A stretch of 64,000 nucleotides of DNA, taken from Coccinella septempunctata (lineage: Eukaryota > Arthropoda > Insecta > Coleoptera > Coccinellidae). The DNA lies in contig NC_058190.1 in assembly GCF_907165205.1 (NCBI RefSeq), positions 9,494,001 through 9,558,000 of the forward strand. Reading direction: 5' to 3'. The notes under the pieces were generated by a model. That model saw only the letters and a list, made by a program, of their open reading frames with translations. It was not told the origin of the DNA and made no database searches. This document shows positions 45,437 through 57,901 of this stretch, piece after piece (the stretch's first letter is position 1; the number at the start of each line of letters is the position of its first letter). The position numbers and the translations under genes were made by a program.

Positions 45437-45682
45437 TCAGCCAAGAAATGGGCACTTCTTGGACAACTTCTGAATCTCCCTGGCATTCATCCACAAAGCA
45501 GACAACTGCATACGACATTTTCCTAGAAAAGTTTTGAAAGCAGCAGAATGATTTGTATGTCTCAGATCAGCCCGACAACACAATCCCCAAGAATATGATT
45601 CGATTCCAGATTCTGTCAAGCCTTGTCTGATGATATTTCGACAAAATTCATTTCCACAGAACTTGAATATTGAAAAATTCAT
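45437..45682 (-). CDS. 81-aa ORF (P2)
   Basis: Identical in sequence to 33,617-33,862 as far as I can read. Confidence 0.4.
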   Translation of the reverse strand: MNFSIFKFCGNEFCRNIIRQGLTESGIESYSWGLCCRADLRHTNHSAAFKTFLGKCRMQLSALWMNAREIQKLSKKCPFLG

Positions 45683-46181
45683 TATGATTGAAAATTTAAA
45701 TTGAATACAATATATGAATTCCTAATATTTATTGATAATTTTAGTTTTAGTTTTTAATAATTGAAGGAGAAACTGAATTACATGATTTTTACAGGTATAA
45801 AGAAAATATCGAATAAGTAGAATTACACAGGGTGATTCACAACTATTGGGACATAGGCTAAGGGCAGATTGTTTGGACCAAAATATGGCGATAGGACCAA
45901 ATATACCTATATATATATATATATTGAATTTTTTTTCGTTTTTTGCTAATAATTTCTTACCATTTTATCTGGGACACCAAATTGTGAAAATTTCTGTTAA
46001 CAAAAATTGATCACTTTATCTGCTGTTTTTGACTTTGTAGGGTAACTTCCACCCAGTTTATAATAATAATAATAATAATAATAAACTTTATTGATCCTTT
46101 TGGACATTATAAAAATGTATAGGACAAGTCATACAAAATAACAAACATAAGAAAAGAACTACAATAAAAAAAAATACAGAT

Positions 46182-48776
46182 TCAACTGATGGAGTCCTTG
46201 AGGAACTCGTCTATACTGTAGTAACATCTCTTGAGCAATAATGTCATGCAATAAGTGTCATAGTTTCGTGTTCCATACTCGTGAAAGTCAGAGCATTTCT
46301 TGAAGTTACTTACGTTCAGATGGACGTAGACAAGGCTATTGATAATAAATATACATGGGAAGGGAAGAATTTGAAATTGGTAGAAAATCGGACGGCATGA
46401 ATCACATGGGCGAAGTTTGAAAATGAGGCGTATGATACGTTTCTGGGAAATAAACACCCGATTAGACCCTACCGAGGAGCCCCAGAGAACAACGTTGTAA
46501 CTTAAATGGCTATAAGCCATGCTGTAATAAATAGTCAGCAGCTCCTCGACAGGGAGACAACTCCTGAGTCGTAATAAAGCATAGTAAGCGGTGTTTAGCC
46601 TACCACAAACATGATCAATGTGAATATACCACCTCAGATTAGCGTCCACATAGAGGCCCAGAAGTCTCACGTCGTCTCTCGCCTCCAAGACTCCTTGATT
46701 GTATTCAATGATGAGAGGTTCGCATGGTTTATCCTGATTCTGAAACCTGACTATCACCGACTTGGTCAGATTGAGTATGAGTGCATTTTTGTAACACCAA
46801 TCAGTGAAACATTGTACTATAGTCTCGCATAGCAACTTCAATTCCTGCAGACTTTTCGCTTTGATAGCGATAGAGGTATCATCAGCGAACATCACCAGTA
46901 TATTGGCTACCACATATGCAGGCAGATCGTTTATGAACAGTAGAAACAGTAGTGGGCCCAGAACAGATCCTTGAGCGACACCTAGGCTGTTAGTGTGTTC
47001 GTCAGATGTAGCGTCATTCAATCGAACATAAATTCTGCGATCAGATAAAAAAGTCCTGACCCAATCCAGAAACACGCCCCTGAATCCCATTTGGTACATC
47101 TTATCCAGAATGAAACAATGTTGAAGAGTGTCGAACGCCTTCGACAGATCAAAAAATATACCTGCCACGTACTCACCGCCGTCAAGGCTCTTGTAGACAA
47201 ATTCAAAAAATTCACAACTGGCCGTTTGGGTTGACCTACCATGTCTGAAGCCGTGTTGCTGATCAGATAGTATGGAGTACTTTGTCAAATAATTGTACAT
47301 GCGATTGTATATTATTCTTTCAAAAATCTTGGACAATTGACTTAAGATGGAGATAGGTCGATAATTTGTTATATCCTGGCTGTCACCCTTTTTGTGGACT
47401 GGTAAAATCCGTGCCAATTTAAGGACAGATGGGAAATGCCCAGAGGACACTGATTCATTTAGTAAATGAGAAATAGGTTCAGAAATCAAAGGAGCCAAGA
47501 CCTTGAGGGCTCTGGCTGATATCATATCAGGTCCTGGGCTACCACCATTCTTCAGTCCGCAAATAGTAGACGAAACTTCCTGGGCAGTAGCAGGAAAGAA
47601 AAAGAAATTACTATCAAGGGAAGTATGCAAGGTGCAAGATCCAGAAAGGGAAACGCCAAAATATGTATGAACAGAGGCAGCATTAACCTCGGTGAAAAAT
47701 TTGGCAAAGGCCTCCGACACCTTCTGTGGACAAGAAATGAGTTCATTATCAACCCGGAGAGTGATGTTATTCTCGGATTTGACTCTATTATTCAATTCTT
47801 TATTAACTAATTTCCAAACTGTTTTGCAAACATTATCTGAACTATGTAGAATTTTTTTGTTGTAAGCCAATTTAGAGAACTTCAATAATTGATTGTACTC
47901 AGATTTCGCACTACTATATAAGTGTGAAGCCTCGAGCGTGTTCAAGTTCTTCGTCAGCCAGTGCAGGTTCCTCAAATTGTCCCGAGCTGAAATGATTGTG
48001 GCATCGATCCAACCAGGTTTTTGGCGAGAAGGAAAGCAATTTATACGTTTTAGTGGAAAGGCTGTGTCAAATGTTGACTTCAATAAGGTAACAAACTTCT
48101 CGAACTTGTCTTCAAGGGTCGAATCAAAATGTATCCACTGAAAATCAGCACGCTCAATTAACGAATAGAAAATCTTCCAGTTATTATCCGACATAGTTCT
48201 CATTATTTTTTCCTTAGAGGCGCAAGGATCGTTACCACAACAAACATATTCTAGTATAATTGCTCTATGGTCAGCAATGAACGCTTCAAACACACTTGCA
48301 TCAACTAATTGAGAGTTAGCATTAGTGGCTATATAATCAACCTTCGTGGAGGAGGTTAGGCCATTCGAACCTGTAACAACCCTAGTTGGGTCCCTTGAGG
48401 TAACTGATAGATTATGACGTAAAAACAAGTCATTTAAAGATCGATATTGTGGAGAGAGGGATAGATAATCTATGTTGAGGTCTCCACATAAGAAAATAAC
48501 ATCAGAGGCAGTACTGCAGTACGTAAGTACATATTCTAAAGAATTGTGAAACAGGTCGCAATCACCTGAAGGAGGTCTATAAACACTTAAAACACAAAAA
48601 GTATTCTCACCATATTTTATCTTAACTGCACACAGTTCACAGTGCATTTCCACTGAGTATTTAGCCACATTAAGCTGCTGTACTCGGAGAACCGACCTGA
48701 CATAAATAACAACACCCCCATGTTCACGGCTTGGTCTGGTATAAAAGGAAGCAATCTGATAACCTGCTATCGTCAT
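46182..48776 (-). pseudogene. CR1-like LINE ORF2 (Q3)
   Basis: 864 codons as in Q1, without the Q2 frameshift. It carries the shared upstream TAG and the 120-bp C-terminal deletion. One third-position change in ORF2 is visible near 47,564 (CAAATAGT for CAAATGGT). Confidence 0.85.
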
Positions 48777-49009
48777 GAAGGATAACTTCTATGAAGAACA
48801 ACAATGTTCAGCCACACTCAGTAAATCCGGGCTTGAAGAACTAAGTAAAACTTCCAAAGATGTGAACTTGTTAGCAATGCTTCGTGCATTTATCTGCATT
48901 AACTTGAACTTAGGTCTACTACTTTTGTCGTTTCCATGTTCCGAGATGGACTTTTCGGAAAAGGAGGATCCATCAGCCGACGTCTGATAAAAAACCTATT
49001 AACGGTTAC

Positions 49010-49972
49010 TCACTCTGGCCAAAATGCGGACTCCATTACCTGTGTTAAGTATTGGGATGGAAATGATGGTTTAAAGGAGGAGTAGACATCAGGCTTTTTG
49101 GAATTGAGTTTTTCACATATAGGATCTTGAATTGTTTCACCTAGGTACTTGATTACATATTCGGCAGCAGTAGAAGGACTGAGCCTCGATATATGTAGAT
49201 GAGCCATGGACTTTTTTGGAGCGCTCATCAAAGCAGTACTTTTCGATGAACCAATTATAGGTTTTCTTCTTTTTTCCTGTTTAGATAAATCAGAAATGGA
49301 CATTTTTTCTTTGCTCCTTGACTTTTTCCTGCCTTCAGCCAATTTCCATCCAGAAGTTTCGTCCAACGGTTGCGAAGAGACGCTAAACGAATTTTCATTG
49401 TTATTTTTATTGAATTTGCGTTGATCATTCGGACCGCCTGTAGATTGAACAAATTTATCATTACTAGACGTATGTTTCATCACCGTATCTGTTGGGAGAT
49501 TCCATGCACCTGTTGAAGATTCCCGAGGTTCAACGTCAGCTGTGACATCCCGTACACATGCCGCTGCGGACGAGAGAGCGTTTTTTCCTGCAGCGAATGT
49601 TTGGATTATTTCAGTGAGCGAATCAATTTGTTTACTTTGAGTAACAATTACATTCCTCAAGTTGTTTAATTCGAAATGCAAAGGTCTTAATGCATCTTGA
49701 ATAGCCTTAAAAATAATTGGACTCAATTCAAGAGGCTCAGAAGCGGAATCCAGCGGGGGGCACACAGTGTTACCACTTGATGGCTTTTCACAGGATTGGC
49801 AAATCCATCCATTAAAATCAGCATTTTCACGCATTTTGGTAAAATCTTCCAAGGAAATATTGACACACTTGATATGAAAATTACAATCACATGATTTACA
49901 ACAAATTGGATCGTCGTATCGATCAATCTTATTTGAACACAGAGAGCAGCTAATACCACGTACTCTCGACAT
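49010..49972 (-). pseudogene. CR1-like LINE ORF1, truncated by nonsense (Q3)
   Basis: Same premature TGA and same Pro variant as Q2. ATG at 49,970-49,972. Confidence 0.85.
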
Positions 49973-49995
49973 GACGACTCGATACGAAGTGAATG

Positions 49996-50594
49996 AATCT
50001 GAAAACAAAAAAGAAAGAAAAAACGAAAGGGGTGTGTTGCATTTTATATTACTCATTAAATAATTTTGAAATTAGTAACCCAACTCAAAAAAGAATCGGT
50101 AACCGAATGAATACCTTCGAAACCACCCTGAAAACGATATATTCCACAACTGTTCACCAAGTGGTCTATAGTTTCTTCTTCTGCACCACACTCACATCTT
50201 GGACTATCAACAGCATTCCACCTAAAGAGCATGCTATTACACCGACCATGGCCAGTCCTCAGTCGATTTAGTGTACACCAAATTTTTCTTGGAAGATCAA
50301 AGCCAGGAACTTTTTTTGAAGGATCAGTAATCAAATCTTTATTAAAGAGATTACATGAATTCCATTCGGATTGCCAAAATTCTTTATGGTTATTAGTTGA
50401 ATACAGAAAATCATTAGTCCATAAAGGCTTACGAGATTTTAATCTGGCACTTCTAGAATCTGGTAAATATAGATTCTTATGTGGTGATAGAGGATTTACT
50501 TTGATGGATCAGATGTCCCTTGGTAAAGCAAGCGCTATTCGGCTTAGGCCCGGTATGTAAGACTCCTCACTAAAAAGAAGACTGCTTTTGCGAA
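49996..50594 (-). pseudogene. LINE-B tail (P3)
   Basis: Copy of the P1 version. Confidence 0.7.
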
Positions 50595-51531
50595 AAGGTT
50601 CGCATTATTCCTATTCATTGACATGTTTATATTCTGCCAATTTCTTAGCATCAGTCTAGCAGCAACCGAATTCAGCATTCCTTGAACGCTGGGGGGCACT
50701 ACCAACTGATGAAACAAAACTGTATAATCATCAATATATATGCATTCGTTAACGTCCAAAAGAACGTTCCCGTTAGCTTCCTCGGTGGTGGTCAACACCT
50801 CGATCCTCACATCAAAGAATCCAACGAAACCGGCAGTAATCGCTAAATCTAGGCACAGACATTTCAAGTGGATCGTTACGAACGGCACCCGCCAGAGCGA
50901 GACGACCGGCCAGATCCGGAGTTTCTTCCAGAGTCATGCTGGCGTCATCCCCTAATGGGATCGCTCCATCCGCCGCAGCGCCTTCTATCCTAAGGAAGAA
51001 TTCAGATCCTTGAAAGACAGTAATTCTTCCTCGCACACCAGCTAACTCAAAAACGTTAATAGGAACGTGGTCCGCGTTTACAAGAACTCTAAACCATCCT
51101 CGGGATGGCAGTTTTCGGATTGAAAATTGCTCTGGAGCAGCGGCGTCTACTATACATACTCCTAGCATTGGAGGAAAACCTCCAGTAAACTCTACGCCAT
51201 TCAGTGAATTAACCGAATTGGCAGCTGAATCAAGCGTTTCTGAACTGGAACTAGCCATACTGACTAATCCAGTTAGGTTCTCGGGACGTGGGGTAAACCC
51301 AGGACCAGTAACCGGAGTCAAGCCGGAACAAAGCAAAATGTTGTTAATGGTCATGCCAAAAACGTTAATAAGAACGTCATCAGCTGGAGTCTGCGATTCC
51401 GGGTCCAAAGCACATCGACTTGTAGAACAAAACCTCAGAAGATCTGGATCAGGATTGGCCGAACTAGGTCCTGAACTCCTAGACGCCCAACTCGTCGATA
51501 AGACGCGAAGTCCTTTCAAAGCTAAATCCAT
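50595..51531 (-). pseudogene. GC-rich unknown ORF (P3)
   Basis: Copy with ATG at 51,529-51,531 and stop at 50,812. Same protein as the other copies. Confidence 0.45.
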
Positions 51532-51647
51532 ATTGTTACGAGACCGTTTCCCACAAGAAGCACGGAATCGCATCGGAACCCGAAACCCAGGATTCCTGGA
51601 AGACGACACAAGGCGTGACCACCGATTGTGACTCTTTCCGTTTTTCA
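51530..51647 (+). repeat. Inverted LTR piece (P3)
   Basis: Copy of 16,431-16,548. Confidence 0.7.
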
Positions 51648-53353
51648 AGCCGTAGGGCATACGAACGTTTTCATAGTGTCCGTTGTTTACTGTGAAGGCC
51701 GTTTTTTCTATGGAATCTGGGTCCATTTCAATTTGGTGGAATGCTTTGGCCATGTCCAATGTTGAAAAATAACAACTTTTTCCTAAATTGTCTAAGATTT
51801 CTTCAATTCGGGGTAGGGGATACTTGTCTTCTACCGTTTTTTAATTAAACGACGATAGTCGATTACCATTGGATACTTTTTTTCGCCAGATACGTCTTTT
51901 TTCTTATTGACGATCCATACGGGGCCACTATAGGGTGAAATTGATGGTCGTATAATTTTATCATCAAGCAATTTTTGTATCTGTTCTTGGATAATTCCTT
52001 TCATACTATGAGGGTGTCTGAAGGACTTCACGTAAACTGGTTCTTCATCTTTTGTTCTGATTTTGTGTTTGACCGTGTTACTGAATGAAAGATCACAATT
52101 TTCATTATAAAAAATATTTCTGAATTTACTGCAAAGTTTTAGAATTTCTCTCCTTTCTTCCGAATTCATGTGTTCAGTTCTAATGTTTGGAAAATTTAAA
52201 ATTTCGATTTTCCGCGGGTGCTTCTGATATTTTCGCTTCGAATAAAGATTGAACAGGTATTCTTTCTGAGAAACTTATTTCGATGGTACATTTTATTGGT
52301 TGAGGGATTGGTATACAACATAATCCGTCTTTCGCGTGGGCAATACATTCCGGGGTTGAAAATCCTTTGAAGTTCAGCTCTGGTATAATAACATCGCCAT
52401 TTTCGATAGTAACTGGTATTTTGACATGATTTTTCGCAGCGAATTTTCTAGGTTTAATTTTGGAATTGGAATATTCGAGATTGAAAGGGATATTTAAGCC
52501 ATTAATTTCTAAAGTGTGTGTTTGATAATCGATTCTTGCTCCTAGTCTTTGTAAATCGGAAGTTCCTGATAATGCGTCGAATTTTTTATGCCAATCAACT
52601 ACATGTAGGTAAATGAATATTTTCATAGATCCCTAATTCGTATAAAATTGGTATATGTAAATTGTCATCTGATTCAATAGTATTGCCTAAGCCAGAAACA
52701 CTGAATGGTTCTTTGAAAAGGAAATTGAAAAATTTTTCATGAGCTGGCTTTTTATTAATTACTGAATTTGTTGCATCTGAATCAATAAGAATTCTTAAAT
52801 TTACTTCTGGAAGGTAAATATAGGGCAATTTTGACTTAATCTTAACATAATTCAAGTCTAAGTATTGTTTGTTTCTAGGGCACATGAATTCATTTTCTGC
52901 ATTTTCTGGAAAATATTCTATCATATTTTCGTCGGAATTACAATTCTCTGATTGAACATTAAATAGTTCTTCTGAGATGAAATTGGGTTTCTGTTGAATT
53001 CCCGTTCTTCTGGTGGAAATAGACATGGATGTTACCGGTTGTTTGAAAGTTTTTCTTGTGCTAATAGACATGGGCGTAGGCTTTGGTTGAATCTTATGAA
53101 AACTTGATCCTGGTTTTGTCCCGAAAACTTGTCGATTTGTTGGGAATTTTGGATTATTAGTGATCGGTTGATTAATGGGGGTATGGAAAACCTTTTTCAT
53201 TAGGAATTCGTGCAGGAGTATTATTATAATTTTGCTGACTGAAAGTAGGGATGTTATTATAATTTTGCTGACTGAAAGTAGGTTTTTGAGTAACAAATAG
53301 ATTCTCTCTATTTGAACTACTATTTTGTTGTCGATAAATTGGTTTTTCATCAT
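51648..53353 (-). pseudogene. Gypsy pol remnant (P3)
   Basis: Copy with the P1-type variants and breaks. Confidence 0.85.
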
Positions 53354-53982
53354 TATCCTGAGTTTTTCTTAAGAATTCACAATATTCCCACTCTTGCTTT
53401 CTATTATCATAAAATTTGCATCTGTTTATACATTCTTCAAGAGTTTTAGATTCGAAATTGATAAAATATGACCGATATGGTTCTAAGAGTCCAATTTGGA
53501 AAGTTTTGAGGGCTAATTTTTCTACATCTTGTTTTTTGTAAAGCAAATAATTTGGATCTTGTGTATTGAGTGTTAGGTATTGTAAAAGGTCATTCAAGTT
53601 CTGAGAAATTCTACTGTAAAAATCGAAATAATTTCGAAATAACGGATTGTGTTAATGTAGAAATCAATAGGTCTTCATTTCGTTGATCTCCGTATCTTTG
53701 CAATAATGATCGTCTGATGGTGATTCAATCCTTAGCATTTTGGAAAGAAATGTAATCTCTCGCTTCTCCTTTAGTTTTTGATCTTATTGTGAAATTCAAG
53801 GCGTAAGTAAGGTCTGGAGTTAACCTTCCTTGGAGATGTATAAAAAGGTTGTCTATTTCATTGATAAATATTGATAAATTTTGACCTGGAGAAAATTCAG
53901 GTATTGAGTTCAAAAGCAATTGTATATCTTGTCTTGACATTGCGTCAACTACAGGTGGGTTAGAAGAAGTTTGGTTATTCAT
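53172..53982 (-). pseudogene. Gypsy gag remnant (P3)
   Basis: Copy of 18,073-18,883. Leader to 54,493 without a gene. Confidence 0.75.
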
Positions 53983-54511
53983 TTCGAGGTTTTCAAAATT
54001 TCTCCTTTAAGGATATGGTTGCAATCTTCTATTTCTAATTGATTGATTGTTCGAAAAACTTGTTCCTAATTCTAATAGTTCTGAACCTAATTGGTTATTC
54101 AAAAAGTTTGTTCCTTATTCTAATAATTCTGAATCTTCAGCGATAACTTCTAGTACGCTTGAAGAATCGGTATGTGTCATTGAACTTTGGGATTCTGGGT
54201 TTAAGGAAAGAGATTGATAGACTTACATCACCAACATATGCATCCTAGGGTGTGTAGTTCCTTCTTCTTAATCGAAGTGGATCGAGTTGATGTCCATTCT
54301 TCTGGATGGAGTGGTAGAATTGATTCTCTGCTGGTTCGATGTGGTTTCTTGGTGATACCGCACAAAGACTTGATAGTCACCGGGAGTTCCTCGAACACTC
54401 TTCGAACAGCCTGTACAATTGCCGGACGAGTCCTTATTCACTTATGGAAACTGATTTTAGTTTTTTTTCTTTTCACTAAAACCCCGTTGCGATATCCTGT
54501 TCGCAGCGCCA

Positions 54512-54797
54512 GTTATGAATAACGTATCCAAAAGTCTATTCTTAAAAAGAACTTATTTCTTTTTAGGGTTGCCAATGGTAATTAAAGGACAACTCAATAG
54601 AATGGATATCGTTTCTATTTGTTCAAAGAAAAATCAAATGAATCTATTTAACGCTAGACATCAACTAACTACTATTCAAATTATGAAAAACGGAAAGAGT
54701 CACAATCGGTGGTCACGCCTTGTGTCGTCTTCCAGGAATCCTGTATTTCGGGTTCCGATGCGATTCCGTGCTTATTGTGGGAAACGGTATCGTAACA
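54512..54797 (-). repeat. Candidate gypsy LTR (P3)
   Basis: Copy of 19,410-19,695, followed by the primer-binding-like site at 54,494-54,511. Confidence 0.45.
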
Positions 54798-54801
54798 ATA
54801 T

Positions 54802-57148
54802 AAACATTGTAGGAGTAACATACTCTCGACCTTGTAATTGTTCTTGAATCCTTTCCAAGAACACTGCATGGCAAGGGAATTTGTGAAGACCCTTGCCATC
54901 ACCCTCGAATGGAAGTCCTTGGAAGTCAAGCCTCCTATCGATTTGAAGTATTGGGTCTGAAAAACAAATAATTCTTTGGAAAAGGAACTGAAAAATCTTT
55001 ATCTTTATGGAAAAGCATTCTTGATAAAGTGAATTAATATTAAAGAAAAAAAAAATATTGTGCATTCTCTCAAGATAAAAACTCACCACTTTTTTTTTCT
55101 CCTCCTCATCTTCTAATCTTGCCTCAAATTCCTTCAATTTTTCCAAAGACGTAAACGGAAATTCATCCCTCAAATCAGTGTGATTCAGCACTTCATTCTT
55201 TCCTCGCTGTAACTTTAGCTCCTCAATTTCTAGGAGAATCCTCCCAACAAGTTCAGTCAATCTATCAATCTTTCTTTCTAGGTTCCCTAGAAGTGAATTT
55301 TATAATATTACAACTCATTTTGTTGTTCCTTGTATTTTTCTCTTCAAGAAATATTTTTACCATTGTTTTCAACTCTAGTCTGAACCTCTTGATTGATTAT
55401 GGACAAGGGTGAATCAGGTATTGTGTATCGATTTTCTATAAAAATAAACAATCATAAACAGCACTTGTAGATATTCTTCATTTCTTAACTGGAAATGAAG
55501 AGACTGAAATATTCAATATATATAACTTACCAGTGGAAAGTGGCTCATGTTGGTTGACACCTGTTTGTTTTGGCCCTGACGGGTGTTGTAAGATCTCTAT
55601 AAAATACAATCAATTTATAAACTAGGGGTTCCTCTCTCAACATTCAAAGTTATTTTTTATTCTGCGCAAAAATGCACAAATGCATTCTGTTAAAAAGCAA
55701 CTCAAGAGTATAATTACCATTGTGTTCGATAGCAACTGTTCCTGTCATGCGGGGAGGACTGTAGAAATTGGAAGAAGTTTGAGGCCATAACCGAGTTAAG
55801 TTCTCTGAAAAGCAAAATATTTGTGATTAAGAGATATATAGGTCTTAAGATTATTCACGCTATTAGGTAATTTAGAAATATAATATTATCATTAGAGATT
55901 GGGGTATTTAGATATAATAGACCATTTCCATGTTTCAAATAATATTATCATATTGTGTTCCATTTTGAGAAGACCTGGCCTATGTGGTTAAAAATTATTG
56001 CAATAACAAACTATTTGCCTAGTGTTTGAAAAAGGTGTTTTCAACAAAATATACATTTCTGATAGAAACATTTAAATTACATCATACATCTATCTTATTA
56101 TACATCCCTAATGGATTCAATAATGAACTCAATACAAGTAGCTCCAATAAAATTTTACATATCCAAACTGATAACCCAACTGAAACTATCTTTATTAACT
56201 GTATGTAATTCTCCCAATGAAACACCATTCCATTTTACTATTTCAAAATATACCAGATGCAGTTACAAACTTTACCTGGTTGTGGCATCCCGATCTCCTG
56301 TAGTCTATAATCTGAAAAAAATACATCAATTGTAGAAAAGGCTGAAGAACTTTTTTTGTCTTCTAGCAAAAAACTATTACCTGAATCTGCTGATGATTGA
56401 TCAGCTTCCTCCATTGGTGGAGACGCACATTTAGAATAACGACCTTAAAAAAATGATTGAGTGAATAATAGGTTCATGAAACAACAAGTTACGTTGTACA
56501 TATTTCGAAAGTAAATAAATTTTATTCAGACTCGTAAAAAATAGCCAAATTCTTGTCAAAATAGAGTTTGAATACTTCTACTATCCAAAAATATATCTCA
56601 TGAGCGACTGTTAGATAATTTTGACCAAATTATAGTATGATTGAACTGAAATCCAGCTTTACTGAAATTTCGAGTCTATTTTATAAAAAAAAAAAAAATC
56701 ATTTTTGCTGTAATATACTCAATAGTAATTCATGATTTGAAGTTTGCTTGATGATCACCACAAAGAAACCTATTTACCTATCAGGTGCTTCGAAATTTTT
56801 TTTTCTTAGGCCTCTGCCTTTCTCATCTTCTGATGAGGATTCCCTAATGCAGTGCCTTCTAGCATCTGCAAGACTATCTGAAATACATAAAAATGTAAAT
56901 ACAAAATGAAATTCTAATACTCCAATATTTTTTATTGTAAATGACAAAAATCTACCAAAAATATACAACAGCTTTTTCAGCCTTTCATAATATATGTACA
57001 TAATTGAAATAATGTTTGATAGCATTGCTGAATTTTTTTCAAGGCTTCACATAACTTGAACAAGCGAATTCATTTTTATTAAAATGAAAATATTTGTGTA
57101 CGCTCTTTTGGAAAGAATGGAAGTAACTTACCACATATTCGATCACAC
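54802..57148 (-). pseudogene. DUF4806 gene (P3)
   Basis: Copy of the P1 gene. Its intronic part between 56,490 and 56,965 carries a cluster of changes (56,493, 56,554, 56,602, one extra A in the A-run near 56,690, and several around 56,956-56,963) found in no other copy, while the exons match. Confidence 0.65.
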
Positions 57149-57258
57149 CTGATTGGACATAATTTCCATGAACCCGAGGGTGGTGTTCCGTTTAGTGTAT
57201 AGTTGGATGGAGGTATATTAGTTGGATGGAGGCCACATACACATGGTATTATTATTTT

Positions 57259-57504
57259 TCAGCCAAGAAATGGGCACTTCTTGGACAACTTCTGAATCTC
57301 CCTGGCATTCATCCACAAAGCAGACAACTGCATACGACATTTTCCTAGAAAAGTTTTGAAAGCAGCAGAATGATTTGTATGTCTCAGATCAGCCCGACAA
57401 CACAATCCCCAAGAATATGATTCGATTCCAGATTCTGTCAAGCCTTGTCTGATGATATTTCGACAAAATTCATTTCCACAGAACTTGAATATTGAAAAAT
57501 TCAT
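57259..57504 (-). CDS. 81-aa ORF (P3)
   Basis: Same as 33,617-33,862. Confidence 0.4.
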   Translation of the reverse strand: MNFSIFKFCGNEFCRNIIRQGLTESGIESYSWGLCCRADLRHTNHSAAFKTFLGKCRMQLSALWMNAREIQKLSKKCPFLG

Positions 57505-57875
57505 TATGATTGAAAATTTAAATTGAATACAATATATGAATTCCTAATATTTATTGATAATTTTAGTTTTAGTTTTTAATAATTGAAGGAGAAACTGAAT
57601 TACATGATTTTTACAGGTATAAAGAAAATATCGAATAAGTAGAATTATACAGGGTGATTCATAACTATTGGGACATAGGCTAAGGGCAGATTGTTTGGAC
57701 CAAAATATGGCGATAGGACCAAATATACCTATATATATATATATTGAATTTTTTTTCGTTTTTTGCTAATAATTTCTTACCATTTTATCTGGGACACCAA
57801 ATTGTGAAAATTTCTGTTAACAAAAATTGATCACTTTATCTGCTGTTTTTGACTTTGTAGGGTAACTTCCACCCA

Positions 57876-57901
57876 GTTTATAATAATAATAATAATAATA
57901 A
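57876..57901. repeat. (TAA)n target tract of the R4/Dong-like insertion
   Basis: In the other periods this tract leads straight into TAAACTTTATTGATCC of the CR1-like 3' end. Here it leads into the R4/Dong-like element, and the CR1 sequence resumes at about 60,422. Confidence 0.9.
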
